Shown in pieces: positions 42,615 through 51,227 of a stretch of DNA of 64,000 nucleotides (the first letter of the stretch is position 1; each line of letters opens with the position of its first letter). The stretch covers positions 1 to 64,000 of the forward strand of contig NZ_VTUZ01000011.1 of NCBI RefSeq assembly GCF_008369935.1, given 5' to 3'. The translations under genes were made by a program, and so were the position numbers. A model generated the notes under the pieces. It was not told the origin of the DNA. It was given only the letters and a program-made list of their open reading frames with translations, and searched no databases. Source of the DNA: Paraburkholderia panacisoli (GTDB lineage: Bacteria; Pseudomonadota; Gammaproteobacteria; Burkholderiales; Burkholderiaceae).

Positions 42615-45219
42615 TCTGGTCGCCTCCGATCAATGCCAGCTTCGCCTTCAGCAGTCCCGGGTCCAGCACCATGCGCAGTTCCGTCAGCGAGCGGCGCTGC
42701 AAATCGGCTTCGGCCTCGATGTCCGCGAGCAGGCGGTCGAAGTCCGCGGGATGATCGGCCTTCAGTTGCGTGTAGATACGCATGCCCTGTTGCGCGGCCG
42801 ATTGCGCGTCGGACAGCAAACGCGCCTCGCTGCGAAAGCCGGGCGAGATGCCCGCTTCGAGCCGTTGCGTGCCGCCGATCGAACCATTCGAACGATATTC
42901 CTTCCACAGGCTCTGCGCGCGCAGCATGAGGTCTTGCGCGCGGGCCAGCGCTTTGTCGTGCAGCGCGGCGACATCCTTCTGGATCGATTGCACGAACCAC
43001 GCATCGGTCTGCGGATCGAGACTCGCGTAGAACGACAGCAGGCGCTGGTCGTAATCCTTGCCGCCGCGCGTCTTCTGCAAATCACTGTACTGGTCGAGCA
43101 ACGCTTTCTTGTGCGCCGCTTCCGCCGCGAGCACGTCGGACCATGGGCCCGCAGGCATCGCCTGCAAACCGGCCAGTGCCTGCTGCGCGTCGCCGCGCTG
43201 CCACGCAGCGTTCACTGCGTCATGACGCTCGATCACGTCCGTGGACGGCAAACGGCTCGCCGCGAGTTGCTGGAACTGCGCCTGAAAAGGCGGCGTGCTG
43301 AAATGCACCGACTTCAGCATCGCGAGCAACGGCGTCAATTGACGGCTCAGCGCGGCATTCAGCAAAGCGGTGTACTGCCGCAAATCCTCACGCACCCGGT
43401 CGAGGCCCGCGAGACGCGGATAGCGCTGTGCGTAATCGTCGAGCACGGGCGGCAGCGCGTCGGGTTTGTCGCGCGCGAGCTCGGTGCGGATCACGCCGTT
43501 CAGCCGGTCGATCGCCGCGACATACACCGAGTCGTCGCTTTCCAGCTTGCGCAGGTGACTGAGCGCCTGCGCGTATGGCTCGGCGAACACCGGCACGTAC
43601 GCAGCGATCCGGTCGAGCGCGCGCTGATGGGTCTTCGCATCGTCGTCCCAGCGTTGCAGCAGCGTGTTGATCGTGGACTCGTCCGCATACATGCGGATCG
43701 GCGCATCCACGCCGCCGCGCGTCGCCACGAAGCGCTCCAGGTCGCCCACCCACTGCAATTCGCCGACCAGCGACGCAGCGTCCGCGTTATTCGCACTCAA
43801 CGATTGCATCTCCTTGAGCAGCGCGTCGGCCTGTTCGAACTGCCCCTTCTGCAACGCGTTCAGCCAGCCCGGCAGTTTCGCCTTCAGCAGCGCTTCGCTG
43901 GCGAGCGCGCTCACCTTCGTGTCCGCCGGATGACTCGCCAGATAGCTCTTTGCCGCCGTGACCGCGCTCGTGTAATCGCCGCTCGCCAGCAGGTTCTTCA
44001 ACTCGCGCTCCGACGAGCCGTGCAGGTAAAGCGCAACGGCAAACGCCGCCACCGCGACGACGCCCGCGCCGCCCCAGCCCGCGATGCGTTTGACGTTGGT
44101 GCGCTCGCCGTCCGCGAACGCCTTGCCGAGTTCGCCCGCAAGCAGACGCCAGCGCCGCCGCTTGCCCTTTACGGGCGCCGCGGCGCCGGGTTTATTCACA
44201 CCAGGCGCGCCGTTCGCCCGGTTCGCCGCATTCGCGGCGCTTGCGCCCTTCGCGCCATGGCCGACGGCCGGCGCCCGCGCGGCCCCGCCCGGCGTGTCGC
44301 GTTTAGCCTGTGCCGAGACGGACGCTCCCGCTTCGTTGACTTCGTCTTCGCGTTGTAGCGCCGGGTCGACGCAAAAGATATCGAGGAACGAATGCGCGGC
44401 GCCTACGAACGTGGTCTTGTCGGTATCGACCGCCTCCTCGACGGCCGGGTTGAGTGATAGCTGGGTCACGGTGGGCTCGACTTCATGGGGCTTCTGCAGC
44501 GACACCCTGTAGACGAAGTGGTCCCCGCCAAATGCAACGACGTCGCCGTCCACCAGCGGCAGCGCGCATTCGTCCAGGCGCTTTCCGCCAACGTAGGTGC
44601 CGTTGGTGCTGCCGAGGTCCTCGACGTAAAGTTCGCCGCCCTTCAGAAAGATGTGCGCGTGACGCCGCGAGATGTAATTGACCTGATGCGGATAGCGGTC
44701 CTTGTAGCGCGCAAAAACGTCATCCGCCTTGCTGACGAGAAACGGGAACGCCTGCAGCTCGATCGGCTGCAAGCCGAGGTCGTTGCGCTGCGGCACCAGC
44801 ATCAGGCCCGGCGCGGGCGCGGCATTCGCGCCTGCCACAATGCGTGCGCGCGGCTCGATGCTCACCCGGTAGCACAGTTCGCCGCCGAAGCACAGTTCGT
44901 CGCCCGCCCGCACGTGCGCCGGCGTCTGGCGCACCGCGGCGCCGTTCAGCATGGTGCCGTTCTTGCTGCCGAGGTCGGCGACATACACCGCGCCGTGCTC
45001 AATGAAAATGCGCGCATGACGACGCGAGAGCCGTGCGATGCGCTCTGACGGGTAGTCGGTGAACGGGGCCTCGCTGCGGCCGACTGCGAACAGGTTGTCG
45101 ACGATCCGGATCGCGTCGAGCGCCGGACGTTGCGAAGACGCAACCGGTGACAGCACCACGTCGAAGGCGGCGTCCACTGTCGCGCGCATCTCAGCAATCG
45201 GAGCTTCGCCGGCGGCCAT
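42592..45219 (-). CDS. double FHA-domain membrane protein
   Basis: An 875-residue protein. Two forkhead-associated domains are visible: ARLSRRHARIF with DLGSKNGTMLNG (about 60-115), and YISRRHAHIF with DLGSTNGTYVGG (about 180-235). Both keep the Ser-Arg-His and Ser-x-Asn-Gly residues that bind phosphothreonine. A low-complexity Ala/Gly/Pro linker leads to one membrane helix (near residue 390) and a large alpha-helical, TPR-like periplasmic region of about 470 residues. It would connect kinase/phosphatase signalling in the cytosol with the envelope part of the exporter. It overlaps hlyD and belongs to the same operon. Confidence 0.88.
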   Translation of the reverse strand: MAAGEAPIAEMRATVDAAFDVVLSPVASSQRPALDAIRIVDNLFAVGRSEAPFTDYPSERIARLSRRHARIFIEHGAVYVADLGSKNGTMLNGAAVRQTPAHVRAGDELCFGGELCYRVSIEPRARIVAGANAAPAPGLMLVPQRNDLGLQPIELQAFPFLVSKADDVFARYKDRYPHQVNYISRRHAHIFLKGGELYVEDLGSTNGTYVGGKRLDECALPLVDGDVVAFGGDHFVYRVSLQKPHEVEPTVTQLSLNPAVEEAVDTDKTTFVGAAHSFLDIFCVDPALQREDEVNEAGASVSAQAKRDTPGGAARAPAVGHGAKGASAANAANRANGAPGVNKPGAAAPVKGKRRRWRLLAGELGKAFADGERTNVKRIAGWGGAGVVAVAAFAVALYLHGSSERELKNLLASGDYTSAVTAAKSYLASHPADTKVSALASEALLKAKLPGWLNALQKGQFEQADALLKEMQSLSANNADAASLVGELQWVGDLERFVATRGGVDAPIRMYADESTINTLLQRWDDDAKTHQRALDRIAAYVPVFAEPYAQALSHLRKLESDDSVYVAAIDRLNGVIRTELARDKPDALPPVLDDYAQRYPRLAGLDRVREDLRQYTALLNAALSRQLTPLLAMLKSVHFSTPPFQAQFQQLAASRLPSTDVIERHDAVNAAWQRGDAQQALAGLQAMPAGPWSDVLAAEAAHKKALLDQYSDLQKTRGGKDYDQRLLSFYASLDPQTDAWFVQSIQKDVAALHDKALARAQDLMLRAQSLWKEYRSNGSIGGTQRLEAGISPGFRSEARLLSDAQSAAQQGMRIYTQLKADHPADFDRLLADIEAEADLQRRSLTELRMVLDPGLLKAKLALIGGDQSEARQSP

Positions 45220-45470
45220 TTTATCTGGATCACTAAGCGTTTACCCGCTGCGACGAGAGCGCAGCGGAAACGAGACGAAGGACAACAGCGGAACAGTATT
45301 GTTGTAATGAGCCGCGCAAAATAAGGCGGCTTAACAATTGTAAGTCACGCATGGCGAGTGTTCAATTTTCAGATCGTTGATGGAAAAGGCAGACAACGCG
45401 TGATCCGCCGCCGGACTTTCTGCATTGCACGCGGCCTGGCGGATTAGCTCAGTGCTCCTTTACTTGGCTG

Positions 45471-46991
45471 TCAATTTGCCTTGACTTGCGCCTGCACGTC
45501 ATCCACGCTCGGCCAGCCGCCGCCGAGCGCTTTATAAAGCAGCACCGTGTCGGACAGAATCAGTTGATGGTTGGCGAGCAGGTTCTGCTGCGCTTCGAGC
45601 AAGGTCCGTTCGGTTTCGAAAACTTCCAGTTGCGATATCACGCCAAGGCGCAGTTGCGACTGAATCTGATCGGCGACGATTTGCAGGCGCGACACCTCCT
45701 GTTCCAATTCCACGCGCTGCGCCTTGTGCGAACTCAGATTGACCAGCGCGTTCTCCACTTCCTCGAACGCGCCCATCACGGCCACGCGATACTGCTGCTC
45801 GGCCACGGTCGATTGCGCCTGGGTCACCTTCACGTGAGCCCGCACGCCGGGATCGAGTATGGGAATGTTGATGCTCGGCATCAACCCGAACGTGAACGAT
45901 TTCAGCAGGTTGTTCAGCGCGAAACTCGCCGTCCCGCCATGCGCCGTAAGACCAATGGTCGGCAATTGAGCGAGCTTGGCCTGGCCGACGAGGTCGTAGG
46001 CCTCCAGCACCCTGAACTCCGCCGCCACCACGTCGGGCCGCCGCGCAAGCAGTTGCGCGGGCAAGCCTTCCGGCACCGCCGGCAGTTGCACGCGTTCCTG
46101 CAAATGGCCTTGCGGCAATTGAAACTCGCCTGCCGGCACGCCGATCAGCGTGCACAGCGCGTTGTTGGCGAGCGCGCGCGAGCGGCGCAGTTCGAGCAGC
46201 TCGTTCGTCAGCCGGTTGATCTCCGCCTGCTGGCGCAATACCTGGGTTTGCGGGATGAGGCCGCTGCGGCGCTGGCCGTCGTAGATCGCCAGAATCTGCC
46301 TGTTCGTGGCCAGCGTTTTCTGCTGCTGATCGATCTGGTCATCGAACTGCAGAATCTGAAAGTAGGTGCTCGCGACGTTCGCCACCAGTTCGAGATAACC
46401 TGCGCGCCAATCCGCCTCGGTGGCGTGGAATTCGGCCTTTTGCGCCTGCACGCCTTTTTCGACTTTGCCCCAGATATCAATGTCCCAGTTCACCTGCGCC
46501 GCGAGGTTGTACTGCTTGGTCAAGGGCCGGCCCGTGATCTTTTCGAAATCGGCGCCGGCGCCGAGATCCATGGTCGGCAGCGCACCTGCTTTGGCTTCGT
46601 TGATCTGCGTGCCGGCGACGTCGATACGCGCGGCCAGCACCTTGATGTCGAAGTTGCCCCCAATCGCTTTGGCGATCAGCGTATCCAGATACGGATCGTG
46701 GAAGCCCTTCCACCAATCGATCACGATGGTCGCGGCAGCCGACACAGGTGCGCCCTTCTGATCCGACCACGACGCTTTGGCGGGCGTGTCCGGGCGCTTG
46801 TAGTCGGGCATGCGGACATCCACGCACGCAGACAGCGACAGCGCGCATGCCGTTGCCGCGCAGATGCCGCGCAACGCGGCGCCGACACGAGCCCGGCTGC
46901 GCACACGCGGCGGCCGAACTGCGCAGTCACGTTGCGCCGATGTCGTGAAGCAGAAGCGCTGACAGCCCAATGAATCAAGCAACGCTGACAC
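45471..46991 (-). CDS. TolC-like outer-membrane efflux lipoprotein (NodT family)
   Basis: An RND/T1SS outer-membrane factor of about 506 residues. A lipobox (LSLSAC) is followed by PDYKRPDTPAKASW, the usual NodT-family opening, and two long helical-hairpin repeats (AQVNWDIDIWGKVEKG; QPQVLRQQAEIN-type segments; final RLGVISQLEVFETERTLLEAQ). The start is uncertain: GTG at 46991 has GGAG seven bases upstream but leaves a long signal region; the frame is open to 47072. It is the outer channel of the export system and is first in the minus-strand gene run after peptide gene 2. Confidence 0.85.
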   Translation of the reverse strand: MSALLDSLGCQRFCFTTSAQRDCAVRPPRVRSRARVGAALRGICAATACALSLSACVDVRMPDYKRPDTPAKASWSDQKGAPVSAAATIVIDWWKGFHDPYLDTLIAKAIGGNFDIKVLAARIDVAGTQINEAKAGALPTMDLGAGADFEKITGRPLTKQYNLAAQVNWDIDIWGKVEKGVQAQKAEFHATEADWRAGYLELVANVASTYFQILQFDDQIDQQQKTLATNRQILAIYDGQRRSGLIPQTQVLRQQAEINRLTNELLELRRSRALANNALCTLIGVPAGEFQLPQGHLQERVQLPAVPEGLPAQLLARRPDVVAAEFRVLEAYDLVGQAKLAQLPTIGLTAHGGTASFALNNLLKSFTFGLMPSINIPILDPGVRAHVKVTQAQSTVAEQQYRVAVMGAFEEVENALVNLSSHKAQRVELEQEVSRLQIVADQIQSQLRLGVISQLEVFETERTLLEAQQNLLANHQLILSDTVLLYKALGGGWPSVDDVQAQVKAN

Positions 46992-47217
46992 GATAGTCTC
47001 CGATGACGCCCGCTTCGCTGCACGAAAAGAACGCCGCTTTCGGACAAAGCCTCTCCTGCGCGGCTTCTTCATCGAAGCGGGCTAGCAGGTCGGCGGGGGA
47101 GCGGGCGGTACGCGAGGGGTGCGTGGAAAGGACGATTTAACGAGCTGTTTTTTTAGCAGGCGCCGATGCGGGAGGAGTCACGCGCAGGCTGGCGGGCCCG
47201 CGCGTGGTCCGCGCCGC

Positions 47218-47502
47218 TCAGTACACGTTGATGTTGTTGCTCGATTCAACAGTCGGATTGATGTTGGTCGTGATGCCCGAGACGAGCGCCGCGTTGTTGC
47301 CGTTCGCGTTCTGGATATACGTCGCCGTGCTGATCATTTGGGTGGCGTTGACGGTCTTGCTGTTGTTCGGCGCATACACCGGCGAGAAGTTGAAGTACGA
47401 GGACGACGGATAGCCATATCCCGTGCCACCGCGCACGGCGCTCATGGCCTTGCTGTCGAGTTGTTCGGTGATGGACAGGTCTTTGATCATCAGCGTGTTC
47501 AT
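47218..47502 (-). CDS. double-glycine leader peptide precursor 2
   Basis: 94 residues. The leader MNTLMIKDLSITEQLDSKAM continues to SAVRGG, a canonical C39 cleavage site near residue 25. The mature part starts TGYGYPSSSYFNFSPVYAPNNS and is very rich in Asn, Ser and Thr. It is a paralogue of precursor 3, sharing VYAPNNS-type, ATQMIS-type and QNANGNN segments. AGGAG precedes the start. The sigma-54 promoter, 5' leader and hairpin are also shared with precursor 3. It lies just upstream of the TolC-like gene in the same direction. Confidence 0.85.
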   Translation of the reverse strand: MNTLMIKDLSITEQLDSKAMSAVRGGTGYGYPSSSYFNFSPVYAPNNSKTVNATQMISTATYIQNANGNNAALVSGITTNINPTVESSNNINVY

Positions 47503-47547
47503 GGTAAATCTCCTGGGAAGGGAAAAGCGCAGTGCTGGGTTCGGGTT

Positions 47548-47566
47548 CGAGCAACTTGTCTGCTCG
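47548..47566 (-). promoter_or_regulatory. conserved hairpin in the 5' leader of peptide gene 2
   Basis: CGAGCA, a seven-base loop, then TGCTCG in the untranslated leader. An identical stem is present at the same distance in the leader of peptide gene 3. It may be an mRNA control or stability element, or simply retained from duplication. Confidence 0.5.
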
Positions 47567-47578
47567 GATGCCATTAAC

Positions 47579-47593
47579 GCATGGGCTGTGCCA
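47579..47593 (-). promoter_or_regulatory. sigma-54 promoter of peptide gene 2
   Basis: On the minus strand: TGGCAC-AGCCC-ATGC, a -24/-12 element with a perfect -24 and a weaker -12. It is about 76 bases before the ATG, the same spacing as for peptide gene 3. Transcription could continue into the export operon since no terminator is obvious after the peptide gene. Confidence 0.75.
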
Positions 47594-47781
47594 GCATTGC
47601 TTTCCGATCCTGAGAAATCTGCAGAAGGGCTGTAGATAAAGGGCTTGGCCGGTGCGCCGTCAGGTCGTTCACGGCAGTAGCGCGAGGACGGCCGGGATGG
47701 GATGGTGGATCGCGGCCAACAAATCCTGAGAAGCTGTTGGCCGCTGCGCGACGGTAGGCGAAAGAAGCGCTGCGCTCCGAC

Positions 47782-48216
47782 TCAGCGCGCGATCACCGTG
47801 ATCTTCTTCGAATACACCGGCGGATTGTGCGGCACATGCATGTCGTCGCCCATCAACAGCTGCAACGTATGCTTGCCGGGTGGAAGCTGGATCATGGTTT
47901 CCGTTTCACCCGCGCCGAAATGCAGATGGTTGCGGTCCGACGGAATTTCCTGGTCCATTGGCGGCAAGTCGGTGTCGATCAGCAGATGATGGTGGCCGGT
48001 GTTCGGATACTTGACGCCTTTCGGCGCGACGCCCATGAAGCGCAAGCCGAACCATACCTTGAAGGGCTTGTTGGCGGGCACCACCTGGCCATCGTTGGGA
48101 TAGCCAATATACTCGTGGGCGCCGGGCGGGGCCGGCGTCGTGCCGGCCGCCGCGAATTCCGGCGCGGCCCATGCCACCGATGCCACAAGCGCCGCGACCG
48201 CGATGATCTTGTACAT
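47782..48216 (-). CDS. DUF4399 exported protein, copy A
   Basis: 144 residues with a signal peptide (about 1-24, ending AAAG). The DUF4399 domain includes YPNTGHHHLLIDTDLPP, EIPSDRNHLHFGAGETE and LPPGKHTLQLLMGD. The many histidines (GHHH, HLHF, HVPH) could bind metal. The family function is unknown. It is followed upstream by a paralogue 46 bases away. Its position between the export operon and the caspase-FGE gene suggests, but does not prove, a link to the peptide system. Confidence 0.8.
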   Translation of the reverse strand: MYKIIAVAALVASVAWAAPEFAAAGTTPAPPGAHEYIGYPNDGQVVPANKPFKVWFGLRFMGVAPKGVKYPNTGHHHLLIDTDLPPMDQEIPSDRNHLHFGAGETETMIQLPPGKHTLQLLMGDDMHVPHNPPVYSKKITVIAR

Positions 48217-48262
48217 GAGGTCTCTCCGTGTTGGCGAAGCCGTTATGAAGAAACGGATCGCG

Positions 48263-48769
48263 CTAGTCTTTTTGCACGGTGATGGTGATCTTCTTCGAAT
48301 ACACGGGCGGCACGTGCGGCACGTGGTTGTGATCGCCGAGAATCAGTTGCAACGTGTGCTTGCCCGGCGGCAACTCGATGCGCGCGTCCGTCTCACCCGC
48401 GCCGAAGTGCAGGTGATTGCGATCCGAGGGAATCTCCTGGTCGAGCGGCGGCAGGTCGGTGTCGATCAGTAGGTGGTGATGGCCGGTGTTTGGAAACACG
48501 ACGCCCTTCGGGCACACGCCCATGTTGCGCAAGCCCATGCGCACCCACAGCTTGCCGCCATGAATCACAGCCCCATCCGGCGGCCAGATGATGTACTCCT
48601 CCGCGCCGGGCGGCGACGCGGTCTGCTCCGCCCGCGCGGAGCGCCATGGCGCCACGCTGCCGAGCGCCGCGAGGAGCGCCGCGCCCACGGCGGCACGCAA
48701 CGCATCCCGACGCGCCTGCGCTGGACGGCTCATGTCGAAAGTAACGGGGGTGAGGATTCTTCTTCGCAT
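48263..48769 (-). CDS. DUF4399 exported protein, copy B
   Basis: About 168 residues from the ATG at 48769, which has GGGAGAG seven bases upstream. An N-terminal export signal contains an RRDALRAAVGAALLAAL stretch that could be Sec or Tat type. The domain closely parallels copy A (FPNTGHHHLLIDTDLPP; SDRNHLHFGAGETD; PPGKHTLQLILGD). It differs in the early part, with MGVCPKG containing a Cys. A tandem duplication is clear. Function unknown. Confidence 0.78.
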   Translation of the reverse strand: MRRRILTPVTFDMSRPAQARRDALRAAVGAALLAALGSVAPWRSARAEQTASPPGAEEYIIWPPDGAVIHGGKLWVRMGLRNMGVCPKGVVFPNTGHHHLLIDTDLPPLDQEIPSDRNHLHFGAGETDARIELPPGKHTLQLILGDHNHVPHVPPVYSKKITITVQKD

Positions 48770-49124
48770 AGCGCACTCTCCCGAAGAGGGGTCGTGGCCG
48801 CCTCGGCTGCGCAAAGGCGGGACACGCGTTCCGGCTGAATGTTGCGGGCGCGAGTGACCGAACGGCCGCGTAGTTAAAACGAGTGTGCGGCTTTACTTTG
48901 TGAATTAGCTTAGGACGTAACTTGCCAAAAAGATACGCCACACTCGTTAACCGTATGACGCGTCGAGGCACGCGACGGTTGTGACGCGCAAAGCGCGTGC
49001 TATCGTTATTAACAGGTCGCAGATGGACGGTCGGTGGCGTGGATGCTTCGCCCGAAGAACTCCAGCGAATGCTGCGAGCAGCGCGGTCAGCTAATGCCTA
49101 AGTTCTGTCCGGTACAAACAGGAT
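48770..49124. other. divergent spacer before the caspase-FGE gene
   Basis: About 350 bases with promoters for both directions expected. I see no gene, no clear -24/-12 element, and no strong hairpin. Confidence 0.5.
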
Positions 49125-51143
49125 GTGAAGATGTGGCGAATATTCCTGCTGGTGTGCATGGCTGGAGCAATGCAGGCGCAATGGGGCAATGCTTGCGCCG
49201 CCGCGCCGCAACACGACCACGCGCAGTGGACCGCGACCGATGCAGCGACCGGGGCCGGTGTGGCTGTGACGGATACGGCGGTCTCGCCGATCACGCCAAT
49301 CACGCCGTTCACGCCATCGCGCGGCAATGCGCAGTCTCCACGTGTCGCGCTGGTGATCGGCAACGGCGCGTATGGCGATCTCGCAGACCCGCTCCTGCAC
49401 AATGCGCCGCGCGACGCCGAAGCCATGCGCGACACGCTTCGTGCGCTCGGTTTCGACGTCGTCACGCTGACGAATGCCACGCCGCAATCAATGCGGCAAG
49501 CGATCGACGAATTCCGTGAGCGCTTGCGGACAGGCGGTGTGGGTCTCTTCTATTTCGGCGGGCACGGCATGCAAATTGGCCGGCGGACTCTGCTCATGTC
49601 CGCCGGAGTCGATGCGCGCGTGCCGGCTTCGCTAGCGAGCCACAGCATCGAGTTGCAAAGCGTATTGGAGGCGATGCAGTCGCCGCGCGCCGGCCGGCTC
49701 AATCTCGTGATTCTCGACACCTGCCTGAACAACCCGTTCGCCCGCGACACAACCGGCGACCCGCAAGCGCCGCCAGCCGACACGCTGATCGCCTATGCAA
49801 CCGCGCCCGGCGGCTTCGCAGCGGATGGCGCGCGGCACGGCGTCTATACGAACGCCTTGCTGCGTGCGCTGAACAGCGGATCGCCGCAAACGCTGGGTAG
49901 CCTGTTTCAACACGTCGCCGCGCAAGTTCAGGTTGCGACCGGCGACCAGCAAAGACCGTGGATTGCTGCGGCGCTTCCTCTATCGCTTCAACTGAGCGGT
50001 GCCGCTCGGCGCGACGCCAGCGCGCTGCTCGCGCGAGCCGATCAGGATGATCCCGTCGTCACGCTGCACAGCAGAGGCATTTTGCCGAAAGACAGTGGCG
50101 AGCAATACGAAATCACGTTCTGGAATTCGATCAAGGACAGCAACTACCCGGCCGATTACGAAGCCTATCTGAAGGCCTATCCGAACGGCCGCTTTGCGAC
50201 GCTCGCTCATGCGCGCATCGACCGACTGCGGGCGGCGGCGAGCGCCGCGCCGCCTGCCGCGCCTGCGGCTGCACCGGCGCCGCAAACGGTACGGCCCGCA
50301 GCGCCTGCCAATGCGCCTGGCAACGCCCCGGCGCCAGAGCACGCGCACCCGGCGCCCGCCCCGACACCCGCCGCGCCGCCCGCCGCCGCAGTCGCGCAAA
50401 AACCCGCTCCCACGCATCCACTGAGCGCCGGCGAAAGTCGCGACTGCGCCACCTGCCCGGTTATGGTCCCCGTGCCCGCAGGTTCGTTCGCGATGGGTAG
50501 CAGCACCGACGATCCATCCGAAAAGCCGGTCCATCACGTGAGCATCGGCGCGCCGTTCGCGATCGGCAAATACGAGGTGACGGTCGAGCAATGGAACGCC
50601 TGTGTGGCCGCCAATGCGTGTCAGAAGCTCACGCCCGAGAGCAATACCAACAAGGCGTCGCCGGCGCGCGACCTCAGTTGGGACGACGCGCAGCAGTACG
50701 TGAAATGGCTCAGCAAAGTCACGGGTAAATCCTATCGCCTGCCCACCGAGGCGGAATGGGAATACGCTGACCGGGCCGGCACCACCACCGCCTACTGGTG
50801 GGGCGATCAGATGCGCAAAGGCAGCGCCAACTGCAAGGACTGTGGCGATCCGTGGCACAAGGAGGGACCGGAGCCGGTCGGGTCGTTCGCGCCGAATCCG
50901 CTCGGCCTGTACGACATGAACGGCAGCGTCTGGGAATGGACCGCCGACTGCTGGCACAACAACTACCAGGGCGCGCCCGTCGACGGCCACGCGTGGGACA
51001 GCCCCGGCTGCGAAATGCGCGTGATTCGCGGCGGCTCATGGCGCGAAGGCGCCGGCTACATGCTCACCGCCACGCGCTTCAAGTACAGCGCCGGGGTGCG
51101 TCAATCGCAGGATGGCTTCCGGGTCGTCAAAGATCTCAAGTGA
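49125..51143 (+). CDS. exported caspase-like protease fused to an FGE-sulfatase domain
   Basis: A 672-residue protein. A signal peptide (about 1-26) leads to a C14/metacaspase p20-like domain: VALVIGNGAYGDLADPLLHNAPRDAEAM, catalytic His in FYFGGHGMQ near residue 147 and catalytic Cys in VILDTCLNNP near 200. A Pro/Ala-rich linker (about 370-435) follows. A formylglycine-generating-enzyme-like domain (about 440-670) then has PVPAGSFAMGS, PTEAEWEYADRAG, GLYDMNGSVWEWTADCW and VIRGGSWREG. Caspase-FGE fusions occur in signalling and conflict systems; FGE domains of this type often act as binding modules rather than sulfatase activators. It is head-to-tail convergent with the kinase gene and may process or sense secreted peptides. 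Confidence 0.85.
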   Translation: MKMWRIFLLVCMAGAMQAQWGNACAAAPQHDHAQWTATDAATGAGVAVTDTAVSPITPITPFTPSRGNAQSPRVALVIGNGAYGDLADPLLHNAPRDAEAMRDTLRALGFDVVTLTNATPQSMRQAIDEFRERLRTGGVGLFYFGGHGMQIGRRTLLMSAGVDARVPASLASHSIELQSVLEAMQSPRAGRLNLVILDTCLNNPFARDTTGDPQAPPADTLIAYATAPGGFAADGARHGVYTNALLRALNSGSPQTLGSLFQHVAAQVQVATGDQQRPWIAAALPLSLQLSGAARRDASALLARADQDDPVVTLHSRGILPKDSGEQYEITFWNSIKDSNYPADYEAYLKAYPNGRFATLAHARIDRLRAAASAAPPAAPAAAPAPQTVRPAAPANAPGNAPAPEHAHPAPAPTPAAPPAAAVAQKPAPTHPLSAGESRDCATCPVMVPVPAGSFAMGSSTDDPSEKPVHHVSIGAPFAIGKYEVTVEQWNACVAANACQKLTPESNTNKASPARDLSWDDAQQYVKWLSKVTGKSYRLPTEAEWEYADRAGTTTAYWWGDQMRKGSANCKDCGDPWHKEGPEPVGSFAPNPLGLYDMNGSVWEWTADCWHNNYQGAPVDGHAWDSPGCEMRVIRGGSWREGAGYMLTATRFKYSAGVRQSQDGFRVVKDLK

Positions 51144-51227
51144 CGCATACGGTTCGCAGCGACGGCGCCGCAATGGATGCCTGCGGCTGCGATCAATCCA
51201 AGGTCTCGTCGGTTTCGCTCAAGGCGC

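Noticed and set aside
49125..51143. Sulfatase-maturing FGE enzyme
   Set aside because: No sulfatase gene in the window and the domain is fused to a caspase-like domain, so a binding or regulatory role is more likely.
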